From assembly GCA_020466095.1 (NCBI GenBank), contig CM035809.1, forward strand, positions 20,535,869-20,599,868: a DNA stretch of 64,000 nucleotides. The letters are read 5' to 3'. The translations under genes were made by a program, and so were the position numbers. The notes below the pieces were generated by a model, which saw only the letters and a program-made list of their open reading frames with translations, made no database searches and was not told where the DNA came from. Shown here piece by piece: positions 23,979 through 34,876 of this stretch (within the stretch, counting starts at the first letter, position 1; each line of letters begins with the position of its first letter). The stretch comes from Chlorops oryzae (taxonomy: Eukaryota; Arthropoda; Insecta; Diptera; Chloropidae).

Positions 23979-24668
23979 ATGATATCCGAAGAAGTTCCCG
24001 ATTCGGTTGCCATGAGCAGCCCCAAACGCATTAAGCTCCGTCGCAAGACACGAGAGAGCTTAAGGACAGCTGCAATCGACCAGGAACAAGCAAAGGCAAC
24101 AGCCACCGCAACAGCTGAAGAAAACAGCAGCCCGGCAGACGGTCCTTCCTCGGCGGCAACAAATATCTCCGGCAACAAAAGCCAAGAACCCCAAGCACAA
24201 GAGCAACATGAAGAACAGCCTCAACAGCTTTCAAACCGTCAGCAGCAAAATTCGTCCCCCTTGCATTCCGATAGTAATGATAAAGTAAAGACAATAACGA
24301 TAGGCAACACGACCATTGCCGATGGCGGTCACAACCATTCGACCGCCCCCAGTACTGACAACGCAGAGCAGCAGCAGCAGCAGCAGGAGGATCCCTCAAA
24401 TGGGAAGTTGGCAGAATTATGCCGCACTTGCGGAAAGTCCAACGTCGATTTAGCTGCGCTTTTCGAGGCTAAACAAAACAACAGCAACGATGATGACGAT
24501 GATCCCTTGTGTTGTAGCGACCAAAGAACGCCTTCAACAGGATCATCGGCATCAGCATCAGCGGCAGCGGCTTTAGCGGAGGCGGCCTACGATTCCTCCG
24601 CATTCTGCGATCCAAATACCTCCTTCATGGATGCGATCTTGCAGGAAATGCAAATTTGGAACCTGAGG
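23979..24668 (+). CDS. First coding exon of a ZAD zinc-finger protein (partial gene)
   Basis: Encodes 230 residues and ends at a consensus donor, CTGAGG|GTAAGT, in phase 0. Residues 16-23 (KRIKLRRK) look like a nuclear localisation signal. Residues 35-140 are polar, Gln/Ser/Thr-rich, with a Q6 run at 131-136. Residues 144-230 match the first half of a ZAD (zinc-finger-associated domain): LAELCRTCGKSN with the zinc-binding C148xxC151, LFEA at 161-164, and ILQEMQIWNLR at the exon end. The second CxxC pair and C2H2 fingers must lie in later exons, which I could not find here. An Asp5 run and an Ala/Ser-rich insert lengthen the domain. ZAD proteins are dimerising nuclear DNA-binding or architectural factors in insects. 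The start was chosen as the first ATG; an in-frame ATG at codon 12 is an alternative. Orthologue not identified. Confidence 0.85.
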
Positions 24669-25139
24669 GTAAGTCCAAGTCCACCTTTACCTTTCATTTT
24701 CATTCCTCTTTCGTTCTTTTTCATTACTCCTCCCCTCCTTCTTATGCAACTATGTACAGACATATTAAGAATACGTAGTTTGTTCTTAGTTGTCTTTCCT
24801 TTCCCTTGAATTGTTGCTGGAGTTGGTCATTTTTCTTCTCTTAGTTTCTCTAAGGGCTGCTATTTAACTGGGCAGTAAATTCAGCGATACGCCGAAGGCT
24901 TTAATCGTGTAAAAATACATACTTAAGAAGCGTAACGTCGGGATCCTGTTCTCTATATTATTTTTTTCGCTTTCGCTTTTCTTATTCCTTTTGGGTTTGT
25001 TTGAAGCAGGCGGATCCTATAATTGACCTATACCCAGAATACAGATCACATGAAGTTGACTGTTGTGTTCTCCTTTCTTCGATTAAGGTTTCAGACTGAA
25101 TTTTAAGAATTTATACTTAACTTGGTGTATATATGCACA
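24669..25139 (+). other. Start of the intron after the ZAD exon
   Basis: GTAAGT opens a pyrimidine-rich, stop-laden region with no coding appearance. The intron's end was not found. By elimination it may extend for tens of kilobases or beyond the window. Confidence 0.6.
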
Positions 25140-25144
25140 ATTTA

Positions 25145-25260
25145 GCCGACCTACGTCACATCGCTGAAGTGGTCATAGTGGCTAAGGTGTTGGTTAAAGA
25201 TACCTGATGATGAACCTGTAAGCTAGGTTCGAAACCGGTCGTATCGGCTTTCCACACTTC
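25145..25260 (+). mobile_element. tRNA-derived SINE-like repeat
   Basis: Contains a box-A-like TGGCTAAGGTGTTGG near 25183 and a box-B match GGTTCGAAACC near 25228, spaced as in an internal RNA polymerase III promoter. The surrounding sequence does not fold into a complete tRNA cloverleaf by eye, so a SINE head is preferred over a tRNA gene. Confidence 0.45.
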
Positions 25261-25484
25261 TCGGCAATTTATGAAAAATAAATTTTTTCAATTGCCAAAA
25301 ATTGAATTTTTCACTATAAGTAAAAAATGAGGGACCCAAAAGCCCAAATAATAATTAAAAATTAAATATGAAGATGGTCAAATAAAATCTACTAATCTTA
25401 ATTTATTCACATAAGTATATGTATAGATTGTATATGGGAACCTGCGACCTTTTATACTTATCAAAATTTCTAGTCAGATATTTA

Positions 25485-26032
25485 TATAGTGTACTATCTC
25501 CTTGCGGACACTCCTCTTACACACTCTCGGCAATTTTGGGAATGGTCTGGCGATCCTGCCACTCAAATAGTTTTTCTATAAGTGGGACACCTCTGTTAAG
25601 CGGGCAATACTTTTCGGTCCCGCATGTGTCCCTATAAGAGAGAGTACACTGTATTATTATTTTTTATTATTATAATTTTTATTATTATTATTTATTATTA
25701 TTTATTATGTACATTTTATTTGCGGACACTCTTCTTAAAGGGACAATTTTTGGGAATGGTCTGGCGATCCTGCCACTCAAATAGTTTCCTCTTAAGCGGA
25801 CACCTCTGTTAAGCGGGCATACTTTTCGGTCCCGCAGGTGTCCGCCTAAGAGAGAGTACACTGTTTTATTATTTTTTATTATTATTATTTTTTATTATTA
25901 TTATTTTTTATTTATTTTTTTAAATGGACAATTTTTGGGAATGGTCTGGCGATCCTGCCACTCAAATAGTTTCCTCTTAAGCGGATACCTCTGTTAAGCG
26001 GACATATTTCGGTCCCGCAGGTGACATGTGCG
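25485..26032. mobile_element. Truncated triple array of a TACAGTGTACTCT TIR element
   Basis: Three units share GGAATGGTCTGGCGATCCTG, CCACTCAAATAGTTT, CTCTGTTAAGCGG and TTTCGGTCCCGCA. The first two end in GAGAGAGTACACTGT (about 25653 and 25863). TTATTATT spacers separate units. The third unit is truncated at about 26030. It is the same family and layout as 55623-56123. Confidence 0.7.
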
Positions 26033-27589
26033 GACGCGACAAAAAGTTAAATTTTTCTGGAAACACCCACATATGTATATGTATAACGATGAGTTCTCCT
26101 TTAAATTGAACCTACCATGACTGTAACATTTCAGCGTCAATAGCGAAGGATCAACTTGTATGAATTCATCATTCCATTCAAAAAAAACTTTTCCGAAACT
26201 TTGAGCTCTAGACTTTCAAATGTTCTTCTTGTTTGTTTGCTTGTTCGTTGTTCATTTGTTCGTTTGTTCGTTGCTCTTTTTGCCGAAGGGAAATTGACTG
26301 TTCTCTTTGGTTCTTTCACATTCGTTGAAGTTGAAAATTGAAAATTGAAAATGGGAAAAAAATGGGAAAATTGCTATTTTTAAACTTTTGATAGAAAAAC
26401 ATTTCCCTGGGTTGAGCTCTTTTTTTTTCTTCCTTTTTGTTTGATTGCAGAAAAATTCCATTTCAATTTACATTTTGCCGTTGCTATGCCGTCTTTTGTG
26501 ATGCTTATGCATTATTTTTCTTTATGTTTTATGTCTGCTTTCCAATACTGCAGAAATTCTTACGCAGCATTATTGGGGACCAGGCATTATTCATCCATAC
26601 AAAACAGAATTTCTTTTTATTAAATGGAGCTCAACGAAACGAATAAAGAGGGGGGAACATTGAGGCAAACGTCTGTTCCACTTGAATTGTAATTGCTAAA
26701 AATAGTCACACTTCGAGGAAATGAGAAAATTATGAAGGAGCGCACTGCCGCGTGGATGACATAACCATTCAAGTTAAAATTTCCGATTAAATTTTCGTTT
26801 ATCTGATGCAAAAAACAAAAAAAAAAAAGAAACCTTTTTAGAAAAGACAACAAACACTGTAGATAATCGGAAAAAGGTCCTGTCCTTTTAGTTGAATTCT
26901 CTTACTCAGCTGTTTCCATTGGCGGCGATCTTGATAGTCCCACTTTTATTTATTTTTTTTGTTTGTTTCGTTTAAGTGCTGTGCTGATCTTATCTGAAAT
27001 TTCTTCCGCCAGAAAGTGTTGCCTAACGATAGAAGTTAATGAATTCAAGAAAGTACATTTTCGTTTTCGTTTATGATTGATGAGAGAGCGGAGTCTGTTG
27101 GAACGTTGACAAGACACGACCACCTGCAATTCATTGATCATCGAGATTACGGTACAGTAATTTCCGGGTATAAGTAGATTACTTCGAACAAAAGCACCCC
27201 AAATTTTCCTTTTTGTGACTCCCCAATGTACTGCAATTATGACGATAACTGAAACTCCCGATAATGAACATTGTATTTGATTGTATTTCGGATAATGATA
27301 ATCTTAAGCGATGACAGTCATATCTTTTTTTTTAATTGAGTTTTTTGAAGACTAAATTATGATTGAAATGGTGGTCTAAATTTATTCTTCCACTAATAGA
27401 TTATAAATAACACTTCGATAAGTCAACTATATGTATAACTCAATCGTTTATGCCTTTCTTAAGGCACTTAAGTGTCGAACAAATGCTCTGAAGTTAAGTG
27501 ATTTAAGCTGTGGAATTATAACTGTGAGTCAGTTTTTGAAATTCCTCCATCACGATTAAACAAAAAAAGGCTTGATCGCAAAGTATGTG
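26033..27589. other. Gene-less stretch
   Basis: Contains TTCGTTTGTTCG-type repeats near 26235-26275 and no recognisable gene or element. Confidence 0.45.
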
Positions 27590-28800
27590 GCTCAGTAAGT
27601 GTTGATTGAACTAACGTAACGCAACTTTACTTGCCTTTACTTTACTTAACTCAACTTTAATAAAACTTACTTTAGTTAAGTTTGCCTAACATTACTTGGC
27701 TTATTTAAATTATCTGAAAGAAACTTAAATTAACTAACTTAACGCAACATAACTTAACGCAACATAACTTAACGTAACTTGACGTAACTTAACATAACTT
27801 ACATAACTTAACATAAACTTACATAACTTAACATAACTTAACATAACTTAACATAACTTAACATAACTTAACATAACTTAACATAACTTAACATAACTTA
27901 ACATACTTAAAATAGCTTAACATAACTTAACCTAACTTAACATTACTTAACCTAACTTAACATAACTTCACATAACTTAACATAACTTCATGTAACTTAA
28001 CTAGACGAAAATTTACCATATAAGTTCGTTATTTTATTTTACTTAAGCTGATTTTTCATAAATCAACTTAAATATGTTTCACTTAACTTCACTTAAACTT
28101 ACTTAAGTTTAGTTTGCCTAACATTTCTTGGCTTATTTAAATTATCTGAAGTAAACTTAAATTAACTAAACGTAACTTAACGTGACTTAACGTAACTTAA
28201 CGTGACTTAACGTAACTTAACGTGACTTAACGTAACTTAACGTGACTTAACGTAACTTAACGTAACTTAACGTGACTTAACGTAACTTAACGTAACTTAA
28301 CGTGACTTAACGTAACTTAACGTGACTTAACGTGACTTAACGTAACTTAACGTGACTTAACGTAACTTAACGTGACTTAACCTAACTTAACGTGACTTAA
28401 CCTAACTTAACGTGAGTTAAAGTAACTTAACGTGACTTAACCTAACTTAACGTGACTTAACGTAACTTAACGTGACTTAACGTAACTTAACGTGACTTAA
28501 CGTAACTTAAAGTGACTTAACGTAACTTAATGTGACTTAACGTAACTTAAAGTAACTTAACGTAACTTTACTTGCTACTTACAAGCAAAATAGTTTCAAT
28601 TACTTTACTTTGATTTTATTTTCTTTAATTTAGTTAATTTTACGCAACTTAACTTAACCTAACTTTGTTTTAATAAAGTTTTTTTTAAATCTTTTTATTT
28701 ATTTATTTAAAATTCTCAATTATGCTTAACTTATTCAACTCCTTACTGTACTTAACCTTACTTAATTTTACTTAACTTTACGTAACTTAAACATTGTCCC
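27590..28800. repeat. ACTTAAC minisatellite locus with two arrays
   Basis: Two related leader segments (about 27678-27735 and 28104-28170), both containing GGCTTATTTAAATTATCTGA and ACTTAAATTAACTAA, each precede an array. The first array (about 27740-28010) is a 10-bp unit, ACATAACTTA. The second (about 28165-28570) is a 20-bp unit alternating CGTAACTTAA and CGTGACTTAA. Diffuse relatives flank both. No coding function. Confidence 0.9.
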
Positions 28801-29215
28801 CTAGATCGCAAAGTTAAAACAAGTGTTCATAAATTTTACCAAATAGAAACTATTTTCAACATATCTCATCAATTGATTCATTAAGTTTTATTGCCAACAT
28901 TATGTTAGTCAACACTATTGAGCCTTGATAGATTTCCTTTTGCTGAAGGAGAATTCATGTAAACTTAATTGACTTTGCAAGTAATTAGGTTGCTCGGAAA
29001 ATTAATTTCTTTGATGCGTCAATATCGATCCAACCCTTGTCGCGCGAAGGGTTCGGTTCAACTAAAGGCGTTCGAGGGAAATGGTGTGTAACTCCATTAA
29101 TTTTAATGAAATGAGTCAACAGGAAAGTGAAAAATTATTTTATGCCACCGAGCAATGATAACCTTTTAGATAGGACAAAATATGAATTTTTTTTTAGCGA
29201 ATTTAATATTGTTCC
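28801..29215. other. Gene-less stretch
   Basis: AT-rich DNA without a supported feature. Confidence 0.5.
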
Positions 29216-29970
29216 TTTTCTTTATGTTTCTTTTTCTTTCTCTCTTTTGCTTTCTTCTCTTTTCTTTCTCTCTTTTTCTTTCTCTCTTTTCTTTCTCTCT
29301 TTTTCTTTCTCTCTTTTTCTTTCTCTCTTCCTCTCTGTCTTTCTTATCTCTCTCTTCTCTTCCTTTCTCTCTCCCGCTTCTCTCTCTCTCTGTCTTTTTC
29401 TCTCTCTCTCTCCCTCTCTCTCTCTCTTCTCTCTCTTTCTCTCTCTCTTCCCTTCTCTCTCTCTCTCTTTCTCTCTCTCTCCTTTCTCTCTCTCTCCCTT
29501 TCTCTCTCTCTCTTCCTTTCTTTCTCTCTCTTCTTCTTCTCTTTCTCTCTCTCTCCTTTCTTCTCTCTCTCCTTTCTTTCTCTCTCTTCCTTTCTCTCTC
29601 TCTTCCCTTTTCTCTCTCTTTTTCTTCTTTCTTTCTCTCTTTCTCTCTCTCTCTCCTTTCTCTCTTCTCTCCTCTTCTCTCTCTCTCTCTCTCTTTCTTT
29701 CTCTCTCTCTCTTCTTTCTCTCTCTTCTCCCTTTCTTCTCTCTCTCCTTTCTCTCTCTCCCTTTCTCTCTCTCTCCCTTTCTCTCTCTCTCCCTTTCTCT
29801 CTCTCTCCCTTTCTCTCTTTCTCCCTTTCTCTCTCTCTCCTCTTTCTCTTCTCTCCTTCTCTCTCTCTCTCCTTTCTCTTCTTCCTCTCTCTCTCTCTCT
29901 CTCTCCCTCTTTCTTTCTCTCTTCCTCTCTCTCTCTCTCTCCTCTCTCTCTCTCCCTCTCTCTCTCTCTT
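29216..29970. repeat. (CT)n/(TTTCTCTC)n polypyrimidine tract
   Basis: About 750 bp of nearly pure pyrimidine on the + strand, as mixed TTTCTCTC, CCTTTCTCTC and TCTC units. Ser/Leu-rich frames on + and Arg/Glu-rich frames on - of up to 309 codons are translations of the repeat. Confidence 0.97.
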
Positions 29971-30339
29971 TTGTCTGAAACGTTAGAACAGCATTTCATT
30001 CGTATAATGCATCGTCATTACATGCCTCACACCGTTAGACGCACTGCTGAGCTACCCTTCTGCATTGCGCATTTAATTACTTTACAAGCTTTATTAGAAC
30101 AGAGGAATTAACAAAACATTAAAAGAAATAAGGACTTTGTCTTTCCAAATTATTAGATTAGATCTCATTAATGGGACGACGTGACATTTGCCAAATGGGG
30201 ATGATAGAACAATTGCATGTGAGGAGGATGATGACTTGCCTCAGGTATCCATTGGTTTGGTTTAGCTTGTCTTGGCTTATTTCCAACCCCTTCCCATTTC
30301 TTTTAAACATAAATGGGTAAAGTTTTCCCATTTAGAGTG

Positions 30340-31440
30340 ATGTTTTTTATTTCTCTAGTTCGTTCTCTTGTGGATTTTCTTGGAAAATTTAATGATTTAT
30401 TAGGCGATAATATTACTCCATTATCACCTCCCCGAGGAAGTTGATTTCGATATGAAGCGCGATAAATGTGTCTCATAACGACAATAAACCCATTCATTTC
30501 TAAGCGCCAAGGGCTCCACGAAGACGCGAAATATTCTCGAAAGGCAATAAAAATTTGATAAGTGAGGTTTTTGATTTTCTGCCCAATTACACTAGTTTAC
30601 AAAGGTTTTCGGAGAAAAAATTTTCATAAGATCATTAGCTTTACACGTTCTAAATTCGTTGGTTCATGGTCGATTTTGATGAAATTAACTTACTTTAATA
30701 TTTAAACAACTGCCTTTCATAAAAAATTGAGAAAAAAAAATTAAAAAATTTTTTGGTACTCAAAAGTTAGAATGAAATTTTAAAAATTGGAAAAAATCAT
30801 TTTTCACCCATTTTAGTCGTCTCGTTCAAAAACTAAGCCATCATTAAAAAAATGATATATCATTTTGAAGGTTAGATATTTTCCTTATCTAAAATTACAT
30901 ACAAGCAGTTATTTTGAGTGATATAGGAGATTTAAATGGAAGGAATCGAAAGCAAACCAAAAAAACCAATTTTTTGGCCTTCACCTGAAAAAATATTTTT
31001 TCATGAAGAAATTTTGCCATTTTCGTGGTCTTCTACTATCCTTCACTCCCAGTGGATAATTGAACCTCCATTTTCATGATCAGCGACCCCAATTAGTAAA
31101 AATATGTTAAAAAATATTTCAAGCAAAAATTCAAAATTTTGTAAACTAGTGTTAACAAAACAAACAACCAAAAAAAATCTCCCCGTCGAGCGGAAGTGAT
31201 GAAATGGCTTCAATCGTTTCCTCTTCATTGAACTAAAAATAATAAAATAAAAATCGTAATTAAATATATTGAAAAGAACCTTAATTGTTTATGAATTCAT
31301 TTATGAATCGGGTTGTCAAAGTCCAACGTTTCCTTAAAAAAGGGGAAAGGTTTCTTAGAAAATATTCAGTTCTCTTAAAAAAAGCGTTCTTCTGCTCGAA
31401 ATTCATTTTTATTAAAAAAAAAAAAAAAAAGATTAAATTC
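30340..31440. repeat. Duplicated segment, copy A
   Basis: Pairs with 32020-33065 in the same orientation. Shared landmarks include CGAGGAAGTT..ATTTCGATATG, GGCAATAAAAATTTGATAAG and TTTTGAGTGATATAGGAGAT. It ends in an A-run at about 31412-31430. Copy A is longer than copy B throughout. No gene recognised. Confidence 0.85.
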
Positions 31441-32019
31441 GTTGTTTGGACTTCTCCATGTGGACACTCAGAAAGATGAAATTCGCTAACCAATTTACAA
31501 GTTTGTTCTTCGTTAGGGAAAAATTCCAACGTGGCACAAATGTGAATGGTTTTGACCGATTTATTTGAACGGCATCATGCGCAATGGTGTCAATTCGTTT
31601 ACCTCGATTAGATGACCCGCACTGAAGCACTATTGTGTAATGCGATATTTTAATCTGGCAACATTATGTGTGCCGCTCATGTTAGCACTTTTTCATTAGC
31701 AAAACTTAGTCATTGCACAAAAAACCGTTTGCGAACATTTGATAGCGACACTAAGAACTGATGTTTGGGTGCAACGAGTACGTAAATAATTCATGCCGAT
31801 TTCCCATTCTCCTGCTGAACGCACAAGATGCCATTTTTTACGTTGGGATGTCTGAAATGGGTCATTAGAAACTAAGCAAAACGTTGGTTAAAAGTGAACC
31901 TGGGCGGAAACGTTGATCAATGCCAAGGATTGAACAATTGCAGGAGAGGTTTTGCTGTTGTCGTTTGGATTTGTTGATTTGGCTATTTCGAACTTATTCT
32001 ACTATGGTAGTGTCCCATA
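31441..32019. other. Spacer between duplicate copies A and B
   Basis: About 580 bp of unremarkable sequence without a supported gene. Confidence 0.5.
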
Positions 32020-33065
32020 GATGAAATCTCTTTATTTTCTGGAAAATTAATGTTTAAGCAATTGGATCCTTTCCTCCCCGAGGAAGTTATTTCGATATGA
32101 AGCGCGTAATTGGTCTTCATAAGAGATAAATTGTTTACCAAGGGCTCCAGAAGACGCAAATATTTCGAAAGGCAATAAAAATTTGATAAGTGACAGGTTT
32201 TTGATTTTCTGCCAATTACACAGTTTACAGTTTTCGGAGAAAAATTTTCATAAGATCATTGCTACACGTTCTATTCTTGTTCATCATTGATGAAATTAAC
32301 TCTGTCAAAGTGATTAACACAACTGTTCCTTCATAAAAACATTGAGAAAAAGAAAAATTTTTTGGTACTCAAAAGTAGATGAAATTTTAAAATTCGAAAA
32401 AATCATTTTTCACCCATTTTAGTCGTCTATTAAAAATAACCATCGATTAAAAAATGATATATCATTTGAAGGTTAGATTTTTGCTTATTAAAATTCATAC
32501 AAGCAGTTATTTTGAGTGATATAGGAGATTTAAATGGAGAGGATAATGAAAGCAAACCAAATTAAAAATTTTTTGGCCTTCACCTGAAAAATTATTTTTT
32601 CATGAAGAAATTTTGCCATTTTCGTGGCTTTTCCTTCACTCCAGTGATAATTGAACCTCCATTTATGATAGCGACCCAATTAGATTAAACAAATTTTAAA
32701 AAACTATTTCACAAATCTTTGTAAACTAGTGTTACAAAACAACAAACAAAAAATTAATCCCCGCAGCGGAAGTGATGAAATGGCTTCAATCGTTTCCTCT
32801 TGATTGAACTAAAAATAATTAAAATAAAAATCGTAATTAAATATATATGAAGTAACCTTAATTGGCTTATGAATTACATTTGACGTGAAGTCGAGGGTCT
32901 GTCCAAAAGTACTCACACGTTTCTGATATTAAAAAAGGGCGGAAAAGGTTTTTCGCTTCAGCAAAAATCATTTCATGCTTACTCTTCAACAAAAATCACT
33001 GCGGTTCCTTCCTGGCCGTCCGAAATTTGCATTTTTATGTAAAAAAAAAAAAAAAAAAACGATTA
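32020..33065. repeat. Duplicated segment, copy B, with many small deletions
   Basis: Follows copy A in order but repeatedly lacks 1-5 bases. For example AGAAGACGCAAATATTTCG here stands for GAAGACGCGAAATATTCTCG in copy A, and GCCAATTACACAGTTTACAG lacks several bases of the counterpart. It also ends in an A-run (about 33043-33059). Confidence 0.85.
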
Positions 33066-33974
33066 AAATTACGGTTGTATATGTGTACCTACCTACCATG
33101 TGTACCTTCCTACCCTCAGAAATCGTTATTCGAAACTGCTCTTCGATAAGCGCACAATTACAAGTTGCGGTCTTCGTCTGCGTGAAAATGATTTCCAACG
33201 TGGCCACCAGAAACTTGTGACATGTGTTTGCTCGGCATTTATTTGCACACGTCGTCGTCGTCGCATACGTGGGCTGGTCAATTTGTTATGCCATCGAGTG
33301 CATGACCCGAACAACAGACAGCTTTTCGGTGTATCGGCGATTTAGTTTTTATACTCTTGGTCTACTCGTATGTTATGTGGCCGTCCTCTCATCGTTGCAC
33401 GGCGACATTTTGTCATTAACGTCAGGAACATTCACGTTTCCATTGCCATCGTCATCGTCATCATCGTCCGATGACATTGCGTATTCCGAGCACTTCAAGA
33501 ACAGATGATATTGGGATATTGAAGCGAGAGCGTTGAATTAATTCGATGCGATTTCCCATTCTTCCTTGTCTGTCGCTAGCAGTGATGGTGCTTTATTTAC
33601 CGTTTGGGGATCGTCCTTCGAATATTTTATGTTTTTTTATATATTATATTATATATATTTTTTTTATAGGATTAATAAATGAAGCCTTGATGAGTGTTTT
33701 CTGAGAGCTTTTAATTGTTTAATCAAGAAAATTTGAATAATTCAGTTTGCTTTGTCTTTGATTCTTTTGTTTAACATTTTCAACATCTCGTTGTGTGCCC
33801 ATAATTGACAAATTGAATTTATTTTTGAGCGAATAAATTAAAAGCAATGAGAATCCTTTTTTAAACACCCAGTAAGACTTTGATTGAAGACTGACTTTGG
33901 GAGCTTTCGATGAAGATGACAAGTGTTGACAAGTATTGAGCAAGAAAGAAAAACGAAAAAAAATTTAGGCTTAA
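33066..33974. other. Gene-less stretch
   Basis: Contains a CATCGT microsatellite near 33444-33470 and TA-rich sequence near 33635-33660. No supported gene; frames at 33100-33508 lack recognisable domains. Confidence 0.45.
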
Positions 33975-33976
33975 CC

Positions 33977-34876
33977 AGTGATGCCAGATCGAGAAATTTT
34001 GTTCATTTTGGGGATTTTCCACCTTTTTTTAAAGGATTTTTTTAAAGGATTTTCCCCCTTTTTTAAGGATTTTTTGATTCAAAAACGATTTCAAATGTAT
34101 AAAAGAGGAATCTTTTACGATAAAATTTCCATAGAAAATAGGGTAAAAGGTTTTTTTTAAATCCCAAATATTTTTAAGCTTAAAATTCAAAAAAAAAAAA
34201 AGATTCTTAGTCACCATTTTTGTATAGAAAACAGACAAACGGATATTTTTTCTGCAAATACAAAGAAAAAGTGGCGCTAAAATGAAAAAAAGATTTTTTT
34301 GAACCCCTTTTCCTATAGCAAACAGGCCAAAAGAAATTTTAAAAAAATTTCGGGAAAAAAGTGGTGCCAACATTTAAAAAAGGGATTTTTCGTTTATTGT
34401 TTTTCTATAAAAAACAGCACAATAAGGACTTAGAAAAGTATCTTATTACTACTATTAAAATTTTTTTTTTGAAAGGTTCCATCACCTGAGCGTAAAAAAA
34501 TCCCTTTTAATTTCATTTTAAACAGGGTTGTCATAGAATCCGATAACTGTTGGAATTGGAATTTTAGTCGATTGAATTTTCATATATGTATATCTGATAG
34601 ACAGCCGGATAAAATAGGGTTCTGTGCAACTCAGAACCGATAATGGTTCCGATTCAAAACCAAAAACGACAAAATTTCTCAATTCTGTATGAAATTTCGA
34701 TCAGTTTTTATTCCGATTCCGACAACTATCGGATTCTGTGACACCCCTGAAAGTCTTCTAAAAACCAAAGCTTGTTCCCCTTAAAATTTCCCCAATCACA
34801 TTCCTCCTCTAAGTGTCCGCTAAAGGCCAGAAATTTCCCTTATTTTAGAGGTTATTCCCCTATTCTGGCAACAGTG
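33977..34876. mobile_element. hAT-like MITE, interrupted by another MITE
   Basis: The left end is CAGTGATGCCAGATCGAG. The right end, CTATTCTGGCAACAGTG, is the inverted form. The interior has the family's GGGATTTTT and AAAAGTGGTGCCAA modules. A different MITE at 34523-34749 lies inside. No transposase frame. Confidence 0.5.
34523..34749. mobile_element. 227-bp CAGGG-ended MITE, nested
   Basis: The left end is CAGGGTTGTCATAGAATCCG and the inverted right end is CAGGGGTGTCACAGAATCCG, agreeing at 24 of the outer 29 bp. CAGGG termini suggest hAT. The flanking 8-mers do not match, so the insertion is old or the borders are eroded. Confidence 0.65.

Noticed and set aside
25145..25260. tRNA gene
   Set aside because: Box A and box B are present, but the acceptor and anticodon arms do not pair convincingly, so a tRNA-derived SINE fits better. 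The same applies at 42750-42915.
27740..28570. Telomeric or centromeric repeat
   Set aside because: The 10-bp units do not match known insect telomere motifs, and the locus is only about 1.2 kb and embedded in ordinary sequence.
29127..30111. Open frames of up to 309 codons on both strands
   Set aside because: They are translations of the CT microsatellite (Ser/Leu/Phe or Arg/Glu only). The same holds for 2052-2414, 1698-1880, 22384-22863 and 13560-13985, which lie in other repeats.
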